Positions 22,576-34,333 of a stretch of DNA of 64,000 bases are shown in pieces. The notes beneath the pieces were generated by a model. That model was not told the DNA's origin. It did no database searches and was given only the letters and a program-made list of their open reading frames with translations. The position numbers and the translations under genes were made by a program. The DNA lies in contig NC_133648.1 in NCBI RefSeq assembly GCF_009905375.1, forward strand, positions 312,186,565 to 312,250,564, written 5' to 3'. Numbering within the stretch: position 1 is the stretch's first letter; each line of letters opens with the position of its first letter. This DNA is from Apium graveolens. Lineage: Eukaryota > Streptophyta > Magnoliopsida > Apiales > Apiaceae.

Positions 22576-22578
22576 AAG

Positions 22579-23030
22579 CGAAGAAGGAATAAAAGGCAAT
22601 GAGATAATGCCTTGCAACGAATGATGGCAAGTAAGATGATAATCAATCTCAATATGATTAGTGCGCTCATGAAATACCGAATTACGTGCAATATGAATGG
22701 CCCTCTTATTATCACAATATAATGGGATGGAACTAGGAAGGCGAACACCCAAATCTGCAAGTAGCGACGTAACCAAACAATCTCACTAGTAGTGGAAGTC
22801 ATGGCACAATATTGTGAAGACGATCTCTAAACAACATCTTGTTTCTTACTCTTCCATGAAATAAGAGAATCACCACGAAAAATACCAAAATCAGTTGTAG
22901 ATTTACGATCCCCAGGATCACCAGCCCAATCAGCATATCCCCGGGATCACCAGCCCAATCAACATTACTATAAGCATGCAACTCTAAATATAAGTTAGAA
23001 GGAAATAAAAGACTCTGATTATTCTTCAAA
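22579..23030 (-). pseudogene. Copia RNase H relic, separate from element A
   Basis: Pieces in two frames match Copia RNase [15 protein letters not shown] (the first catalytic block), a decayed middle, then LYCDNKRAIHIARN and HERTNHIEIDYH. The wording differs from A, B and D (ADLGV rather than RNQLMDYG), so it derives from another Copia lineage. No LTR of it is seen. Confidence 0.75.
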
Positions 23031-23816
23031 AAAATTTAAAAATAACATTTTTTACTGTACAAACAAGTTTGCAAAAAAGTCAAGTTACTACAACTTGGAA
23101 TCTTTTTTTTGTCAAAGAACATGAATATTTAATCTCTTAGGAAAATATGTATTTTTTAAGAGGTTTAACATATTCACATAATTAATTTGGGTTGTATATT
23201 GCCTTGAATCTTGATAAATAAATAAACATGTGTAATATTTTTTTATTATTTTTTTCTAAAATACAAAATTTTACTATATATATATATATTTTTTTATTTA
23301 ACTCTTTTATTTTTGCACATATTTTAACGTGATTTGACGGATAATTAGAAATATATTTTTTAAACTTTTTATTTGTGCAATTAAAATATATGTTATCTAT
23401 TTTTATTAATTTTTTTTACAATTATAATGGACATGGCTCGTCTAAGATCTTGTTCATTACTTATGTAGTTATGTATCATATGTCAAGATTTGGAAAATAA
23501 TGGGCGATTTTTTTAAAACCTAAACAAAAAATATACACACGATTTACTTTCACTATTTTATGCAAGTAAAATTAAAGCATGTAAGAATATCTTAAGTAAT
23601 TGAAAATCCTTATCCCAAAAAGTCTGTCTAGCATACCATACATAAAAATCATGCATAAAAAGAAAAGAAAATCGATTCAAACAGTGAAACTAGTCTTAAC
23701 TAAAATTTTAGTTAACTTATGTGTTTTGATTATATTTGTTGTTGAATCAATAAAGACTGTACTGATAGTTCACATTATTTAATATCACATAAGTAATACA
23801 TTATATTTTAATTTTA

Positions 23817-23862
<46 letters not shown>

Positions 23863-23975
23863 TGAATTTGCCTGCATCTAATATAACACATATATACTAT
23901 AGTCCTATTGGTTATACCATGCATCTTAAATTAATTCTAGATTCAGTATCGCCTTGTGTTTACAATATTTGATTA
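23031..23975. other. AT-rich intergenic sequence
   Basis: No gene seen. Contains a short (TA)n run near 23,275 and the ATA microsatellite listed separately. Confidence 0.6.
23817..23862. repeat. (ATA)n microsatellite
   Basis: About fifteen uninterrupted trinucleotide units. Confidence 0.95.
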
Positions 23976-24235
23976 GGCTTAATTAACTTTGACCCCTAAA
24001 ATATACATCGTTATGCCTATCAGCCACAAAAGTATGAATGTCATACATTTTAACCCCGGTAGTATTATGTATCGTTCCTTTTAGCTCTTTTCGGAGATAA
24101 AACGATATATCAGCTAATATTAGAGGGTAAAAACGTCTTTTACTATAAAAGGGTTAAAAGGTATGATGACCGATACTATAGGGGTCAAAGGTATGACTTC
24201 ATACATATACCGGCATATAAGGTAGCACAAAACCT
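23976..24235. repeat. Foldback (inverted-repeat) element, copy 1
   Basis: The two halves are imperfect inverted repeats: CGTTCCTTTTAGC on the left against AAAGGGTTAAAAGGTATG on the right, and the outer TTTGACCCCTAAAATAT against the reverse sequence. A second copy is at 25,850-26,425. Probably a small non-autonomous DNA transposon; ends not fixed. Confidence 0.5.
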
Positions 24236-24260
24236 CTTTTCCTTTCTATCACATATCTTA

Positions 24261-24674
24261 GGGGTCGTTTGGTTCGGACTTTTCTGGTCAGGTATGAGTT
24301 TTGATCATTCCAAACCCATACCTCATATTTGGTTCCGAAATTCAATCCTCCAAACCCATACCTCAAATCCTCAAGGTATGGTTTTTTGATTTCCTAGTGG
24401 AAAAGTGGGTATGAAATATGGGTATGAGGAATCAAATATATTTTTCATTTTGTATATAATTTTATGTAAATATTTAATACAAAATTAAATCGATAAATCA
24501 AAATAATATAAAATTAAAATTATATTAATTTTTTTAATTAATAAAATTTTAATTAAATGTATTCATTCTGCCACTTAACCAAACACGTGATATCAAGAAT
24601 GATACCTCAACCCTATACCATCTTGACTCGATTCCCATTCCAACCTCGTACCACTTCACGAACCAAACGACCCC
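24261..24674. mobile_element. PIF/Harbinger-like (Tourist-type) MITE, 414 bp
   Basis: Perfect 16-bp terminal inverted repeats, GGGGTCGTTTGGTTCG and its complement, flanked on both sides by TTA (24,258-24,260 and 24,675-24,677). A 3-bp TTA duplication and GGG-starting ends are the Harbinger signature. No ORF. Confidence 0.9.
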
Positions 24675-24677
24675 TTA

Positions 24678-25849
24678 ACGTATAAAGGGCACTGAAATTA
24701 TTTATCAGACCTATTAGATCTCATGCACAAAATTTTCTAGCGGATGCACCATCCACATAAAACCATCTCCCCCGCTTAGTTCTGAATTCCTCTAACATAC
24801 AAGTTACGAACACATGTGTGAGCTCTGGTATACTTCCACTCAATAAAGACAACCTATCTAAGCATTAGATCATCACTGGTCTCAATTAACTTCTTCATGT
24901 ACTGAGATAAAGTTTCATTTTTCCGTCTTTCAGTAAGCATCATGAGAAAAGGAGGAACATTGCTAAAAATGGAATAAAAACAGGGCAGATACATACCCAA
25001 ATGCTTAGTTAGAACTAATTGGGAAAGAGAGGGGTAAAGTTGGGGTCAAACCTCCATAGGGGTAAAGTATGAATATTTGATCCCTAATTATATACTTCTA
25101 TATGATTGTATACTTCAAGTTGCTGATCATAATTATGCTATACATCTGATCATATTGCATTATCAGATTATTTCTACAGGTTTATCCTTTATGATTACTC
25201 TCTTTAGATGTTAAATTTAGGGCTGAATATTCTGCATTTATATTTTGATTGCAACGCAACTCCACAGCTTCTTTATTTTATGGTTGTATATTAGAGTGCA
25301 AAGACATATCTGCACATTGAAAAAGCAACAAAGAGAGATCATGTAGTCAGAGGTAACATGTTTTTTCAATTGTGTGAATACTTTTTTCTTATGTGGATGA
25401 AGGGGCAATGAAACAATTAAGCGTGAAAACTGAAATCTCAACGCAGGGTACATAGATAATAAAGCCTATGTTTGCATGCTTTCAAAAAAACTTATGTATG
25501 CATTTTTTATATGGGATTCTTCATTCTTTGTGCATGCTGAAATGCATGAACTTCAACTGTTGACTTAATTTAATTTGTCCAGGATATGTGATTTAATTTT
25601 ATTCAAGTTTATTTTATGTTGTATTCCCAGAACGAATATGCTCCCGAGATTTACATCATATGATATGAAAGTCACTGATATCAACTTGTCCACTGAATCA
25701 AGAAAATAACATTCCAACAAGAAACTAATTAAAAAATCAATCCAATGTGACAAAGGAACACATATTAATCCAATGTAACAAAGGAACAATATATTATAGT
25801 TTGAGAAATCAGCAGTTGTTCTCCGGGTGAACAGTAATAAAGTTGGCCC
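24678..25849. other. Intergenic sequence
   Basis: No gene I can support. A minus-strand stretch at about 24,730-25,000 has an exon-like feel but no start and has stops. The remainder is AT-rich. Confidence 0.5.
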
Positions 25850-26425
25850 TTTTGGTAAAATATGAACTTATATCTTGTAAACTCTGTAGTATTAGGTATC
25901 GTTCCTTTTAGCCCTTTTCGTAAAAAATGTTTTTACCCTCCGATATTGGCCGATATGTCGTTTTATTGCCGAAAAGGGCTAAAAGATACTTAAGAGCATC
26001 TCCAACAGGGGTTGTCAAGTAGGTTGCCAAACTTATATGACATGACACCCTTAGTTACCTACCTATTGGAGTTGGGAGGTTGCCTAGAAAGGTTGCTAAA
26101 ACTTGGCAACCCTTTAACAACTTCCTAAATTAGCAAAACATTATAAAAAATATCAAAAATATATATTACTCAACCCACTTTTATATTGAACTAAATATAA
26201 AATTAATATAGAGTGATATTTTAATAAATGTTGCCCAAGAGTGACAGGAATGTGAGAGACAATTAAAAAATAATATATTTAATGATTTGTCATGATTTTG
26301 GCAATTTTGTTAGAAATTTCTTTGGAGATGCCCTAATACTATAGGGATTAAAAGGTATGACTTCATACTTTTGGGTGATAGGTATAATGAATCATATTTT
26401 AGGGGCTGAAAGGTCAGTAAGCGTA
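25850..26425. repeat. Foldback element, copy 2, split by a MITE
   Basis: Repeats the GTATCGTTCCTTTTAGCCC / GGGCTAAAAGATAC arms of copy 1 and has the outer ATATTTTAGGGGCTGAAAGG end. A 340-bp MITE interrupts the right arm. Confidence 0.55.
25994..26333. mobile_element. PIF/Harbinger-like MITE, 340 bp, GAGCATCTCCAA family
   Basis: Ends GAGCATCTCCAA and TTGGAGATGCCC, flanked by TAA (25,991-25,993 and 26,334-26,336). It is inserted in the foldback repeat, whose arm resumes directly after the duplication. No coding capacity. Confidence 0.85.
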
Positions 26426-27391
26426 TTTGATTATGAAGTATATACTACATGTATACACAGACACAGATGTGAATCTATATATTGGACGATTGGGAGAAAG
26501 AAGATAAGAAAATTAGGATTTTTGTGTCTCTTGTAGTCTTGTGTTTCAACTGGTGGTGGAGATAACACGTATCTGTGTGAAAATGTTGTGTTGCCGAATC
26601 AGAAACGTTTTGGTCACAAAACGAGTTATCATTGCATAGAAATGAACAAAACTGTAGATATTTATTCCTGGAGTACTCCCGGAATCCATCCACATAACTC
26701 ATGTCACATTTGCCTTTGACAAAGTCATCTGCTTCTCCAAAATCCGATGGCTATGGGTGATAACTGATAACATATGGGTGGTTTTGGTCTCGGTTAATGC
26801 CTTATCATTTCATGGGTTGAAATTTGGAAAATAAAGGACAATTTTCTTTCTAACCTAAGCAACAAGTATGAATTAATAATCGACAAAGTAATAGTTTGGC
26901 TCAAATAATACTTTTCTCCCATCTCAATATAATAGAAACCGTGTAGTCATCCGGATATCGATAAAATAATAAACTACTTAAAATAATATTTTTTCTAGGC
27001 TCCTACCAAGTAGTCTTGAAATTAGTGATAAATTATTTTTAGCTCCTGATATTTCATGATCCTAGTTCCGCCACTGCATGAGCCTCTGCCAGTACCTATG
27101 TATACATTTTACTAGAAAACTAGACAAGCATGGCAGTGCAGTAAATCCCTAACTAAATGGTCTTATTTCGAAAATACGGTGTTTTTTGCATCTGTTTTTA
27201 CTTAACTAAATTTGTGAGAAACTTGAATCTTATGCGTACACTTTGAAAAATGCAAGCCGAAGCATTTTGTGGAAGTAACTAAACCTGCAGATGGACCTGA
27301 TCCTACTATAATTACTTGCATTCTTTTTGATGTAAAACAATTGTTCTCACGTGAGCGCTGAGCGACATTTATAAAAGTTACTAATATAAGA
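26426..27391. other. 3' flank of the DUF247 gene and intergenic DNA
   Basis: A 75-codon minus ORF at 26,475-26,702 has no recognisable features and is probably chance. Any 3' untranslated region and poly(A) site of the DUF247 gene would lie below 27,391; no clear signal chosen. Confidence 0.4.
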
Positions 27392-29107
27392 TCACGGCTG
27401 ATCAGCAGAACTATCAGGATTGGCGTATTGCTGAATCACGCGATGACAAGTATAAACAGAACAAACAGTTTGCAAAACCATCAGACCTAGAAGCACAATA
27501 CAGGCCAGCACCGTAAGAATCCTCCATGAACCATATACATATCCCCTGATACATTTCTCAGCTTTAACCTTCCACCTTCCATTGTAATACTTGTTCACAT
27601 CCTCCACCACCTCATCTAAGAAGGGCACTTTTGTCAGTTTTACAGACCTGCTCATCCCATTCCACAAGTTCGCCGCCTCCTCGTCACTCTTTAAACGGTT
27701 CAAAATGATCCCTTTTTCTCTCAACAATTTTGCATCTTTCTCTGTATCTACAATTCCATTCATAAATTCTGTATAGCGGGTGAAAACCAATGGCCCTGAC
27801 GCGTTACATGACTCGTATGCCACCATGTTTCTCATGATAATACCAGCATTGACATCTAAGTTTACTCTGGGTAGGCTTAGAGTACGTGTTTTTACATCGA
27901 ATTGAGTGCTGCAAATTCCACCATCATTCGGGACAAAGCACACTCCGGCTTTGGATAACACGGTGACCGAAGGAATTGTAAGTTCCTCGATTAATGGGGG
28001 ACGAACAACGCTGTCATTTTCAGGCTTGAGATCTTCTTTATCTTCACGCGTGAAGATATTTTCAATGGGCTCTTTTAACAGATTAAGCACGGGAAGTTTT
28101 GTGATGATATTCCATGGCAACTTAAATAACACCTTCAATAATTTAGAGTTAAGTAATGCCTTGAAAAAACGTACCGGATGTATATTTAGCTTTGACAGGC
28201 CTTTCCATATCACATTAAAGAACCTCATGACATTACTCTGTGATTCCTCGTCAATGTTGATTTCTTCCTCTTCTTCGTTTTCTCCATAAGATTCGTCGCC
28301 CTCGGTAATTTGGGATGTTCGAAAAGCCTTAGGCATCAGTAAGCGGTAAAAGAAGTCAAGAACATGAGCAGAATCTTCGATAAGAAGCTTTGGTAATTCT
28401 TCTGGTGTTTTGAATGGATATAGCTCAATTGATAAACCCCTTAACATTGAAAGCAACATGTCATCGGCTGCTTCTAAGGATCCCAGTTCAAATTCGAGCA
28501 TTTTCCTTAGCAAAAACAAAGGAATTTGATTCTCGAGCATCAAGATATCTCTAAGGATTGCAATATGAGCCGACTTCCTACCTTCAGCATCGACAAGATT
28601 GGATGTTAATCTTGATGTAACCCGACTAAGTAACTTACCATCTTTCCTTGCGTAAACTTCAAGAAACTCAAGCAAGAAAGCCACATCAATAGCCATCATC
28701 CATGCTAAAGTTTCACCCTTGAGATTTAAGTACTTGTGGTAACAAGCTCGAATCCTCGATTCCATGACATGAATTTGATCAACAATTTCTTGAAAATTAT
28801 TAAAACATTGAAGATGCTTCATGGTCCTTTTAGCAGCCGCAGTTTTATACCTTTCCATCTCGTAAAGCTCTTGACGCCAGTGATGGTAAGGTCCTAATGC
28901 AACTTGTTGCGGAGTATACGCATGGGGATTTGCATGAAGGAGTGTTGTAGGAACGCTGAAGATACTAACTGGGATTTCATTATTATCTTCTTCGAATTGT
29001 TCCTCGAGAGTTTTTCGAATTTGAACTACCCAACCATGTTCATTGAAAGTGCTGGTGTTGCTCGCGTAATCAGTCTGGGTAGCGGAAGTAAATGATGAAT
29101 TCGACAT
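27392..29107 (-). CDS. DUF247 (UPF0481-type) plant membrane protein
   Basis: Intact single-exon ORF of 571 residues from the ATG at 29,107 to the stop at 27,392. The protein shows the DUF247 plan: an N-terminal segment with PVSIFSVP and the typical QVALGPYHH block (about residues 45-75), a helical core with AIDVAFLLEF and DILMLENQIP, an acidic low-complexity stretch (about 265-285), a conserved GVCF and LPRVNLD region (about 385-415), and a C-terminal hydrophobic helix (ILTVLACIVLLGLMVLQTV, about 535-553) followed by a short tail. DUF247 proteins are plant-specific, usually intronless and C-terminally anchored; molecular roles are mostly unknown, although some grass members are linked to self-incompatibility. 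Length and order match the At3g02645-like subgroup. It is the only intact host gene here. Confidence 0.93.
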   Translation of the reverse strand: MSNSSFTSATQTDYASNTSTFNEHGWVVQIRKTLEEQFEEDNNEIPVSIFSVPTTLLHANPHAYTPQQVALGPYHHWRQELYEMERYKTAAAKRTMKHLQCFNNFQEIVDQIHVMESRIRACYHKYLNLKGETLAWMMAIDVAFLLEFLEVYARKDGKLLSRVTSRLTSNLVDAEGRKSAHIAILRDILMLENQIPLFLLRKMLEFELGSLEAADDMLLSMLRGLSIELYPFKTPEELPKLLIEDSAHVLDFFYRLLMPKAFRTSQITEGDESYGENEEEEEINIDEESQSNVMRFFNVIWKGLSKLNIHPVRFFKALLNSKLLKVLFKLPWNIITKLPVLNLLKEPIENIFTREDKEDLKPENDSVVRPPLIEELTIPSVTVLSKAGVCFVPNDGGICSTQFDVKTRTLSLPRVNLDVNAGIIMRNMVAYESCNASGPLVFTRYTEFMNGIVDTEKDAKLLREKGIILNRLKSDEEAANLWNGMSRSVKLTKVPFLDEVVEDVNKYYNGRWKVKAEKCIRGYVYGSWRILTVLACIVLLGLMVLQTVCSVYTCHRVIQQYANPDSSADQP

Positions 29108-29668
29108 TCTTTTGTTACTTTTAAAACAGCCTGATAGGGAAATTTAATTTAGATTTAACTGCTGGGACTAAAATGGGTAGGCTACAACATGTTTATGCTT
29201 ATGTAAAGTAGATAAAATGCTAAAAGTACCAAATTGTTACAACCGATTATAATGGTATATGTCATTACAATCATGCTATGATAAAATTTTGGTACCCAAC
29301 ATTAAGAACTACTAATGCACTATGTGAATGTATGGTATGGGTTGGGCAAAAGATAAGAAGATGAGGCATTTGTTTTGTTAGGGTTTTAATTTGTGGTGTA
29401 TGAAATAAGTAAATTTTTGAAACTGTCGTTTACTTGACAAAAAAGGGAACTGAGTCAACAATTCGTTAAATCGCTATCGATCACCTTCTTAATTTATCAT
29501 TTATCTCTTTTTGTAAAATAAAAATATAAGTCAATGTTAACATTTATCGATATTTATTTTCAGTGATTTTTTTTTGTCAAAGATGATTTATAATCTTACA
29601 AATAATTATTTGTTCCTGAAAATTTTTTGGGAAGAGTAAGAGTCGAACTCAGAACACCTGTAATGATA
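29108..29668. other. Upstream region of the DUF247 gene
   Basis: Would contain its promoter and leader; I see no decisive TATA box. AT-rich with no ORF. It ends at the CACTA terminus. Confidence 0.4.
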
Positions 29669-30110
29669 CACTACAAGAAAATAAGGTTAAATATAACTGA
29701 TTTAAATTCGGCCGGTGTTAAATTCGACCGCATGCGGTCGAATCCTTTAGACACGACTAAATTCGACCGGCCTCGGTCGAATTCAAATGGTCGTATTTAA
29801 ACGGTCGTATTTACAACTAATTTTAACCGAAAATGGTCGAAATTAAAACAGTCGAAATTAAAACGGTCGAATTTAGCCCCTAAATTCAACCAAAAAAATT
29901 TTCGGTCGAATTTAGCCCCAATAAAAATTGGAGGGAATTTTCCCGCAAAGTAATTTATTTGGGGCTCCTAAATTCAACCGATTTCGGTCAATTTTTTTAC
30001 TTAAATTGGCGGGAAATTTTTAAATTTTTTAAAATAAAAGTGAGAGAATGTTCCCGCCTTTTTCGAAGTTATATTTTAATAGAATTCGGCTGTATTTAGA
30101 AGATAAATTT
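29669..30110 (+). mobile_element. CACTA transposon end with subterminal repeats
   Basis: Begins CACTACAAGAAAAT, the classic CACTA terminus, followed by many copies on both strands of GGTCGAATTTA-like motifs, the usual subterminal transposase-binding repeats. The opposite end (TTTCTTGTAGTG) was not found nearby, so this is one end of a broken or internally deleted element. Right edge estimated. Confidence 0.75.
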
Positions 30111-33100
30111 TTAACCACGTGAAATATCCAATTATGCTGATATTCAATGATTTTAAGAAATATGAAATTATATATAATTATTTCGTTATGAATGAGATCA
30201 GAGAATAAAATGTAGGAGCTTTTTATAAAATTCCCGCGAAGAGGATGAATGTGAAAATTTTGAGCATGGAAATATAAACATTAAATTGTCAAAATAAATC
30301 AAGTTCAGATAATTATTTTTTACTACAATAACAAATGAACTTGATTCTGCATGGATATATATGTAAGAAATGAACCCAATTAAGTAGCTCAAGTGATTAG
30401 ACTAATTTGCCGTTCTAACGAATTCAGTTCTCACTCATTTACGAAATCAATTACAGTCTTATATTCTTGTTATATAATACTAGTCGGTGACCCTTATAAA
30501 GTACAGATCCGAGATTAAAAGTATTAAATCAGTCTAAAACACATTGAGAAGTACGAACTCAAGATTAAGAATATTAACTTTGTCTTTCTAGGGAATTGAA
30601 CTTTATTATTCGTGTGAAACACCTATTGAAATTAAAAAATAATATGAATTATTAAATTGACACTTGTTAAATGTTATTAAATTATGTAATCAAAAATAAT
30701 CGAACGTAGTTATAAAATTACATCGTATAATCTTAGTTTTACATTTAGCTGCTTGTTAAGAAATCTAACATGTCTTCGTTGCTAATAGTCTTTTGTGAAA
30801 TCAGTTATATATTTATTTTATGAAACAAATATCTTTGTTATTTAAGATAATTTAGTATTACTTAATATTACTTCATAAATATCTTTTTAATATAATTTAT
30901 TTAATATTAATTAATTATTGATAGAATTATTTTTCAAATTAAAAATTGAATGGATATTATTTTACTTAATTTAATATTATCTAATAAAGTTTAAATGCAA
31001 AACTCATAAATTCGTTACTATTGAAAAATGTTTTTTTAACTTAAAAAGTTAATAGACGTTGACGAACACTAACAAATACGATCGATGAACCCATGATTTT
31101 TAGTTTAAAAGTAAAAAAATATCAATAAAGTCATTTAATATTATTTTTTTGACAAATATGACTTATAATCTTACAAATGAGTATATGTTTCAAAAAGTTC
31201 TCAGGACGAGAAAGGGTAAATGTTTTCCAATTTAAAAGTAAATCGACGCTGAGATGAATAGTAACTAATAGAATATAAAGTCTATAAAGATTAGAAATCA
31301 ATTCGTGTTAATATTTTAGATTTAATAATATTAAATTATAAAAATAATTATATAATTATATAGTGTGTGCGAAATTTTGGTACTTTGGAATATTTTAGAA
31401 CCATATAGGACATAATTTCGCTTATTAATAAAAGAAAGCGATGTATAAGAGGGATCTTATCCAAATTTTTGGTATTCATAATCCCTTTATTACAAATTTA
31501 ATAAGGACAGTTAGATCTTTAAACAAATTAATCATATCTGTTGGATCTAAAATAAAGAAATATTTAATAACCATATCTAAGTAGATGTTCTAAATTAAAT
31601 AAAATATTCTACCTTTATAATGATTTAAACAAAAAAAAGTAAGTATCTTAAACTGAATAGAAGAATGGTGCAAAATTTGAAATTATTGTTTTCTTCAATT
31701 GTATATTTGTTGGACAAGATTTTTAAATCATCACTGAATTAAATATTACATCGTGAGTTTCGTGTGGGCTCTAAAATCGACAAAATCTAATTTATTGAAC
31801 ATAAGATTGAGCCGAAATAAAATCAAACGAAACTCGGTAATTTTTTTATTTGTTTCAACTTTAATTTGATCATTTTTTAAACTATTTCAAACTAATAAAC
31901 ATTTGTTAAATAAAATATAAATCATTCGTGCATTTTACGCTAAAATATTAAAATGTGGTAATTCGTCAATCGATACCGTACTTGGGTTTATATATTACAC
32001 GATATTGATTTTGTATATATGTATTCATGCATTTCAAAATCTAAACAGGGATAATTCGTTCGGTGGTATAATATATCCAACAAAATAATATAAACCATTC
32101 ATCGTAATTAAAACAAAATTATGCTATTGGTTGAGTTTAAAAAAAGTTAAATAAAGCTAAGTATAATTATTTGGATTTTTATCGATATAATGGATTTCGA
32201 GTTAAAATAAAATAATAAATACTATTGATTCGTCTAAAAAAATTATATTATTGAACTGGTAATTCGATCGGTATAATAGTGTGAGGCTAAAATAAAATAA
32301 TATATACTAATCATTGAAGCTAAAAATTATAGAATTGATTGACGGTAAAACATAATAAAAATCAAAATAAAATTCGTTCAATTAAAACAAAATAATATAA
32401 ACTATTTATCTGAGTTAATCAAAAGTACACTATTGATCCAGCTTTCAACAAAATTAAAATTAAACTAAATATAATTAGTTGGATTTGACGAGTATAATAG
32501 GCCACGAGATAAAAGAAAATTAATATTAAATTAAATGTGATTCGTATACTATTGAACCAGGTTAAAACTTCTCATTTAACTTAAAAAAATAATTATATAT
32601 CTTAAACACACATAGAAATAACAATAATAATATATATTTCAATTAGTAATACTATTTTTTTTTAAATTTGAATACCTCTAAATAAAAATATCATATATAT
32701 GTGGATATGTATAATTATTATCAAATAATGTCATATAAAAAATTTGTATAAACAAATTTCACATATTAAAAATTCCAATTCAATTTATATTTTAGAAAAA
32801 ATTGGTAAAGCTAGTAAAAATTGTGTTAAAAGGATAAATATTAGGGTGGGGGTCCTAAATGTCTCTTTGGGGTCAAAAAAGTTAAAAATGTCACTTCTGA
32901 AAATATTGGCCCAAAATGTAATCTCAAGACAATATAAGCATTTAGACAAAAAGCCCAAAATGCTAAATCGTGTAGTGTTCTGTACCTTTGATTTTTTTTT
33001 TATTTTTTTTAAATGTGCAAGAGGGAAGATCAAGTTGGGTTTTGAAACCAAAACTCACATTATGTAGAGTTGTGGTCCCATAATACTAATTTATTTAGTG

Positions 33101-34333
33101 TTTTGCACATACTATTTATTTATTAAAAATGTTGTCAAACTAAAATTAAAAAAAAATTGAGTTCTAAAAAAGTAAATTGTTTAATTTAGAATTCATTCTT
33201 AAATTTTTTTAATTTATTTTAAAATATTTCTAAAATCCAAAAGAGAATTAATGAACCCTAAAATGTTAAAAATTCTTAAATTAGGTTACAGCCTTAAATT
33301 TTAAAATTGCTTAATTAAGAGTTTACATTTTTTGGTTCCTAGCTAGATTAAATTAGGGTTTAGGCTGGCTAAAAGCCCTAAATCATAAACCCTAAATAGC
33401 CCCTAAACTCTAAATCGTATGTTTTATTATTTTTTTAATATTTCTAAAACCAAAAGAGGATTGTTGAACCCTAAAATATTAAAAATTGTTAAATTATGAT
33501 ATACTCTTAAATTTTAAAAATATTAAATAAAAAATAAATATCGAAAACGTAATATTAAATGATATTTCCTATCTCTAAATAATATACCAAAAGAAGTTCA
33601 CAAAAACTAAAATGACAAAATTTAGTATAAACTTTCCATGAGGTAACATTAGGCCATTATAAAAAAAATAAAAAATAAAAAGTAAAACTCTACATGGCTT
33701 AGCGTTTTGGGTATAACCTAATAAAGTGATATTTTGAGTCATAATTTGAAAAAGTGATATTTTAAATCATTTTTTTTTATTATAAAATAATATTTTATTC
33801 CATTTTTCTAAATATTAGAGGTATGTCAATCTTGAAGTCAATATTTAGCATTTGATTAATGAAACTGTCCGTCTGTGGAATTGTATTTTAGATAGGTGTA
33901 TTATATATATAAAAAAAAGCAGTTATTAAGCTTCTATAAGAATTGACTGCAGGGACTCGTCGTGTAGAGAATTGCTAGAAATTTAAGATAGATCCTCATG
34001 TCCTTGTCACAAGCTCGCAAGTGTGTGTGCTACAATGCTTGTACGTTTCGCTAGCAACGACTTGCGAGTTAGAAAAAGAATAAAAGGTGAAGGCATCAGC
34101 GGATTTAGGAATGACAGCAAGGTTACCGGACCACCTTAATTTATGTACAAATAAAAAGAGGACTAATTGTGTTTATTTGTTGATAAAACAAAGGGGAAGA
34201 TTGGGGCAACTGGTAAAATGTTATTTAAAAAGTAAAATCAAAAGTAAGTCTGAGCATTTTCAATACATTCTAAAACTAACAATTTAAGTTGAAATTTGAG
34301 GGGGATGATATTTTTTATTCTAAAAGGCTTTTA
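30111..34333. other. AT-rich intergenic sequence without recognisable genes
   Basis: Very AT-rich. ORFs are short and arise from base composition. Scattered CCCTAAA-like words at 33,340-33,420 resemble telomere repeat units but are not in array. A 9-bp stem (CTCGCAAGT at 34,014 with ACTTGCGAG at 34,060) is present. Nothing else seen. Confidence 0.55.

Larger units (their letters stand above)
4686..22578 (-). mobile_element. Element A: SIRE-type Copia retrotransposon, old and interrupted
   Basis: Minus-strand order is LTR, primer site, gag, protease, integrase, RT/RNase H, a spacer, then an envelope-like ORF. That is Copia domain order plus the 3' ORF typical of the SIRE/Maximus lineage. Its 3' LTR is missing because the gypsy element begins inside the envelope-like region. 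Element B is inserted between integrase and RT. Gag and pol carry many stops and frame changes, so A is much older than B. Pol also carries a tandem duplication of the RT/RNase H segment. Confidence 0.85.
21911..22578 (-). repeat. 5' LTR of element A
   Basis: Starts TATTAGG where B and D have TGTTAGG, so the terminal TG is mutated. It runs until Copia RNase H relic sequence begins at about 22,579; the outer end may be truncated. No partner LTR is in the window. Confidence 0.7.

Noticed and set aside
24730..25000. Possible minus-strand host exon
   Set aside because: Helical-looking reading, but it contains stops and no start or clear splice pair; too weak to call.
26475..26702. 75-codon minus ORF downstream of the DUF247 gene
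   Set aside because: Cys/Ser-rich but with no signal peptide or family resemblance.
32744..33067. 107-codon plus ORF overlapping an 88-codon minus ORF
   Set aside because: Overlapping open frames in AT-rich DNA, no recognisable motif, no promoter layout.
33340..33420. Telomere-like CCCTAAA words
   Set aside because: Irregular and interspersed, not an array; expected occasionally in AT-rich plant DNA.
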